A stretch of DNA of 64,000 nt from an uncultured Flavobacteriales bacterium. Its GTDB lineage: Bacteria; Bacteroidota; Bacteroidia; Flavobacteriales; Crocinitomicaceae. A program made the position numbers and the translations under genes. The notes under the pieces were generated by a model. The model was not told the origin of the DNA. It worked only from the letters and a program-made list of their open reading frames with translations, and did no database searches. This document shows, one piece after another, positions 61,744 through 64,000 of the stretch. The stretch lies in contig CAMLHZ010000009.1 in assembly GCA_946480085.1 (NCBI GenBank), forward strand, positions 81,922 through 145,921, written 5' to 3'. Every line of letters starts with the position of its first letter. Positions within the stretch are counted from its first letter, which is position 1.

Positions 61744-62415
61744 GTGAAAAGAGAAATCATTGAAACCGGCGACGGATCTAAAACCATTTACATTCCAGAG
61801 TGGAATGAACATTACCACTCGTCCCACGGAGCATTGCAGGAAGCTCAGCATGTTTTCATTTCCAACGGAATAAATACAAAAACGGAAGATTATCTTTCTG
61901 TGCTTGAAATGGGGTACGGAACCGGATTAAATGCACTTCTCACCTATTTCTCATCCGAAAAACGAAATCAATACATTCACTACATTGGATTGGAAGCATT
62001 TCCTCCAACGGAAGAAGAATGGCGAGCAATGAACTATTCCGATTTTTCCAAAGATGTAGAATCGCACGCTATTTATGAAGCAATGAATTCAGCGGAATGG
62101 AATAAGGAAACGTCTATTTCCGAACATTTTGTTTTAGATAAAAGAATCGCGAAAATTCAGGATCTTCAATTGGACAATGGAACTGTTGATTTGGTTTATT
62201 ACGATGCTTTTGGTCCGCGTGTACAACCTGAACTGTGGACAGAAGAGATTTTCAAAAAGATTTTCAACTGGCTTTCATTAGGCGGTGTGTTTGTTACCTA
62301 TTGCGCAAAAGGTCAGGTGAAGCGTGATCTAAAATCAGCCGGATTTGTTGTTGAAAGCTTGCCTGGCCCTCCAGGAAAACGAGAAATGACAAGAGCATTT
62401 AAGCCTCAATTGTGA
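61744..62415 (+). CDS. mnmD: tRNA (5-methylaminomethyl-2-thiouridine) methyltransferase MnmD
   Basis: About 223 residues from a GTG at 61744 (MKREIIETGDGSKTIYIPEW); the open frame extends to a TTG at 61681 but the conserved start fits the GTG. The SAM motif is LEMGYGTGLNAL. DLVYYDAFGPRVQPELW is the catalytic-loop Asp region shared with the MnmC N-terminal domain. No FAD oxidase domain is attached, so it is the stand-alone MnmD type that completes mnm5s2U at the wobble position. Confidence 0.87.
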   Translation: MKREIIETGDGSKTIYIPEWNEHYHSSHGALQEAQHVFISNGINTKTEDYLSVLEMGYGTGLNALLTYFSSEKRNQYIHYIGLEAFPPTEEEWRAMNYSDFSKDVESHAIYEAMNSAEWNKETSISEHFVLDKRIAKIQDLQLDNGTVDLVYYDAFGPRVQPELWTEEIFKKIFNWLSLGGVFVTYCAKGQVKRDLKSAGFVVESLPGPPGKREMTRAFKPQL

Positions 62416-63479
62416 AATACATTCTAACCTTCATATCACTCCTTGGCTTTCAGCAGCTTTTTGCTCAGCATGTTTCTTTCGTGAATAAAAATCCACTAGA
62501 CACAGGCTTGAGCATTTATTTCGATTACGAAGGAATGTTATATCCGGAGGGAATGATTGAAAGTGATTTTAAAGCATGCAACTATTCGGTGAAGGTCTAT
62601 TTGCAAGGGCATAAGGATTTTGCTGATTCCCTTTTTTCAGCATTAGGAGTACAACGTGAAACCCCTATTTCGGAAGAATCGTTTAAACGATTGAACGCAT
62701 TTATGCTGATCAAATCATCACATGCTATTCAGGACAAATTTGGGTCAGAATTGCCTGTTTTCGGAATTCATGGCTACCGAAAATCGTATCAGGAATCAGC
62801 TACTGATGTTAGTTCAGTTAACGAATATAGAATTCTTGACTCTACACTTTCAGCTCAAAAGCTAAATGATTATCGTTTGGTAAAAATTTATTGGGACAGT
62901 AGATATGATTGTTGTTTTTCAGCTAATAGAAAGAAGAACAACGCACTCTTTTCTCTATTTCAGGATGCCTATTCAAGTGCTGATCTCGTAGGAAATTCAT
63001 TAGAAATCTTTTTCAGTGAATTCAACAATCAACAGTTTAACGTCATTGCTCACAGTCTCGGCTGTAAAGTCGCTGTTCGCGCTTTGGTGAACTGCTCTAC
63101 AATATCCAATGTGAATGCTGTACTGATTGCTCCGGCAATGGGACGAAATTTCTTTTTGAGCGAGTATCATGCAACGATTACGAAACCAAATATCAATTGG
63201 TTAATTGCCTATAACGAAAAAGACTTTGTTCTGAAGAAGAAGGACAATAAAGTGGGCTTATTTGGTCCAGGACCTTACCAATATGGTGAAACCACTTTTG
63301 GACTGAACAGAAAGAACTGTTTGATAGACGCTGAAAAAGCTTGTGATTTGGAGTTTGGTGAACATGTTATGGATATTGTAGACATGACTTCAACTATTGG
63401 AAAACGTCACTCCTGGCGTGTTTATCTTCGCAACAGTGAATTTACCGGGCTATCTCAATTCGCCACTTCGTATAGATAA
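62412..63479 (+). CDS. exported alpha/beta hydrolase-like protein (DUF900-like)
   Basis: 355 residues from a GTG overlapping the mnmD stop. A short signal sequence ends near FQQLFAQ. The hydrolase fold shows FGIHGYRKSYQESATDVSS (oxyanion region) and the nucleophile elbow VIAHSLGCKVAVRAL with Ser in AHSLG. A later HVMDIVDMTS region could carry the catalytic His. The substrate is unknown. Confidence 0.75.
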   Translation: MKYILTFISLLGFQQLFAQHVSFVNKNPLDTGLSIYFDYEGMLYPEGMIESDFKACNYSVKVYLQGHKDFADSLFSALGVQRETPISEESFKRLNAFMLIKSSHAIQDKFGSELPVFGIHGYRKSYQESATDVSSVNEYRILDSTLSAQKLNDYRLVKIYWDSRYDCCFSANRKKNNALFSLFQDAYSSADLVGNSLEIFFSEFNNQQFNVIAHSLGCKVAVRALVNCSTISNVNAVLIAPAMGRNFFLSEYHATITKPNINWLIAYNEKDFVLKKKDNKVGLFGPGPYQYGETTFGLNRKNCLIDAEKACDLEFGEHVMDIVDMTSTIGKRHSWRVYLRNSEFTGLSQFATSYR

Positions 63480-63520
63480 TATTTATCCGTTTATAGAAAT
63501 CATTTAACGCGATTTCACAC

Positions 63521-63548
63521 TTGCATCATAGCAAAAACAGTAACTTCG
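63521..63548 (+). promoter_or_regulatory. promoter of tpx
   Basis: TTG (63521-63523), a 17-nt spacer and TAACTTCG (63541-63548, one base off TAnnTTTG), 19 nt before the ATG at 63568. Confidence 0.5.
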
Positions 63549-63567
63549 TTTCATAAAATAAAAGACT

Positions 63568-64000
63568 ATGGCAACAACTTCTTTAGGAGGAAATCCAGTA
63601 AATACAAACGCTGATTTACCAGCAATTGGTTCATTAGCTCCGGAATTCACGTTATTGAAAAATGACTTGACGGATGCAAAATTATCAGACTACAACGGAA
63701 AACGTGTAATCTTGAATGTCTTCCCAAGTATTGATACTTCAACTTGTGCAACTTCTGTTCGTGAGTTTAACCAACGTGCTTCTGGATTAGAAAACACAAC
63801 TGTACTTTGTATTTCACACGATTTACCATTTGCTCAAAAACGTTTTTGTGGAGCAGAAGGAATTGAAAATGTTGAAACACTTTCAGATTTCCGTTTTGGT
63901 GAATTTGGAAAAGCTTACGGTTTGGAAATGACTGACGGAAAATTGAACGGTTTACACGCTCGCGCAATTGTTGTTTTGGATGAAAATCAGAATGTATTGC
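63568..64000 (+). CDS. tpx: thiol peroxidase Tpx (partial, runs off the window)
   Basis: 144 complete codons are present. An atypical 2-Cys peroxiredoxin: peroxidatic Cys in [15 protein letters not shown] and resolving Cys in [13 protein letters not shown], with [14 protein letters not shown] at the N-terminus and [15 protein letters not shown]. It reduces peroxides using thioredoxin. Only about the last 20 residues are missing relative to the usual length. Confidence 0.95.
   Translation, partial: MATTSLGGNPVNTNADLPAIGSLAPEFTLLKNDLTDAKLSDYNGKRVILNVFPSIDTSTCATSVREFNQRASGLENTTVLCISHDLPFAQKRFCGAEGIENVETLSDFRFGEFGKAYGLEMTDGKLNGLHARAIVVLDENQNVL

Noticed and set aside
1..64000. Search for tRNA, rRNA, insertion sequences, prophage or classical defence systems
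   Set aside because: No cloverleaf, rRNA signature, transposase, integrase, restriction or toxin-antitoxin pair was recognised by eye.

Overview
The window looks like chromosome from a Bacteroidota member of the Flavobacteriales, most like the Fluviicola/Crocinitomicaceae group. This is inferred from gene content, not from a database match. It is AT-rich and carries type IX secretion system (T9SS) genes (porU, porV, a PorP/SprF-type gene, gldJ, porX). Large secreted proteins have Por-type C-terminal sorting domains, menaquinone genes are present, and many genes sit behind the Bacteroidota -7 box TAnnTTTG. I saw no tRNA, rRNA, transposase, prophage or CRISPR array.

Layout. 1-546: 5' end of an FG-GAP repeat secreted protein (-). 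682-9528: a 2948-residue T9SS-type adhesin with a young 159-bp internal tandem repeat. 9529-9893: terminators around a decayed coding remnant. 9894-14256 (-): small unknown proteins, an AlbA_2 protein, aroE, a DedA protein, a rhodanese and a nitronate monooxygenase. 14438-18186 (+): menA, menC, comB and an S1/P1-nuclease-like zinc enzyme. 18316-22533 (+): an aromatic amino acid operon (pheA, aminotransferase, tyrA, DAHP synthase-chorismate mutase) behind an apparent Phe/Tyr/Trp attenuator. 22733-29719 (+): FKBP, an ABC exporter, an RluA-type pseudouridine synthase, a helicase and a small outer-membrane protein. 29805-33129 (-): ald, tsaE, porX. 33170-36504 (+): HD hydrolase, winged-helix regulator, SRPBCC and DUF3050 proteins. 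36501-41695 (-): secreted proteins, bioF, bioB. 41847-46444 (+): unknown exported proteins, a GNAT and a VOC protein. 46517-52177 (-): ispF, porV, porU. 52325-58020 (+): PorP/SprF-type, gldJ, murF, an MFS exporter. 58113-61601: a TonB-receptor-like protein divergent from an AraC-type regulator, then a MarR regulator. 61744-64000 (+): mnmD, an alpha/beta hydrolase-like protein and the start of tpx.

How genes work together. The T9SS genes build and regulate the outer-membrane export path that the adhesin (682-9528) and the 36501-38987 protein would use. menA and menC feed respiratory menaquinone. aroE and the aromatic operon cover shikimate to Phe/Tyr.

The most interesting signal is the leader at 18316-18481. 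A canonical promoter is followed by a 21-codon leader ORF with Phe-Phe-Ser-Tyr-Tyr-Phe-Phe-Trp, two mutually exclusive upstream pairings, and a strong intrinsic terminator just before pheA. Second is a pair of near-identical palindromes in the divergent TonB-receptor/AraC promoter region. Third is a family of short REP-like inverted repeats; one arm supplies the C-terminus and stop codon of AroE and another sits in a terminator loop.
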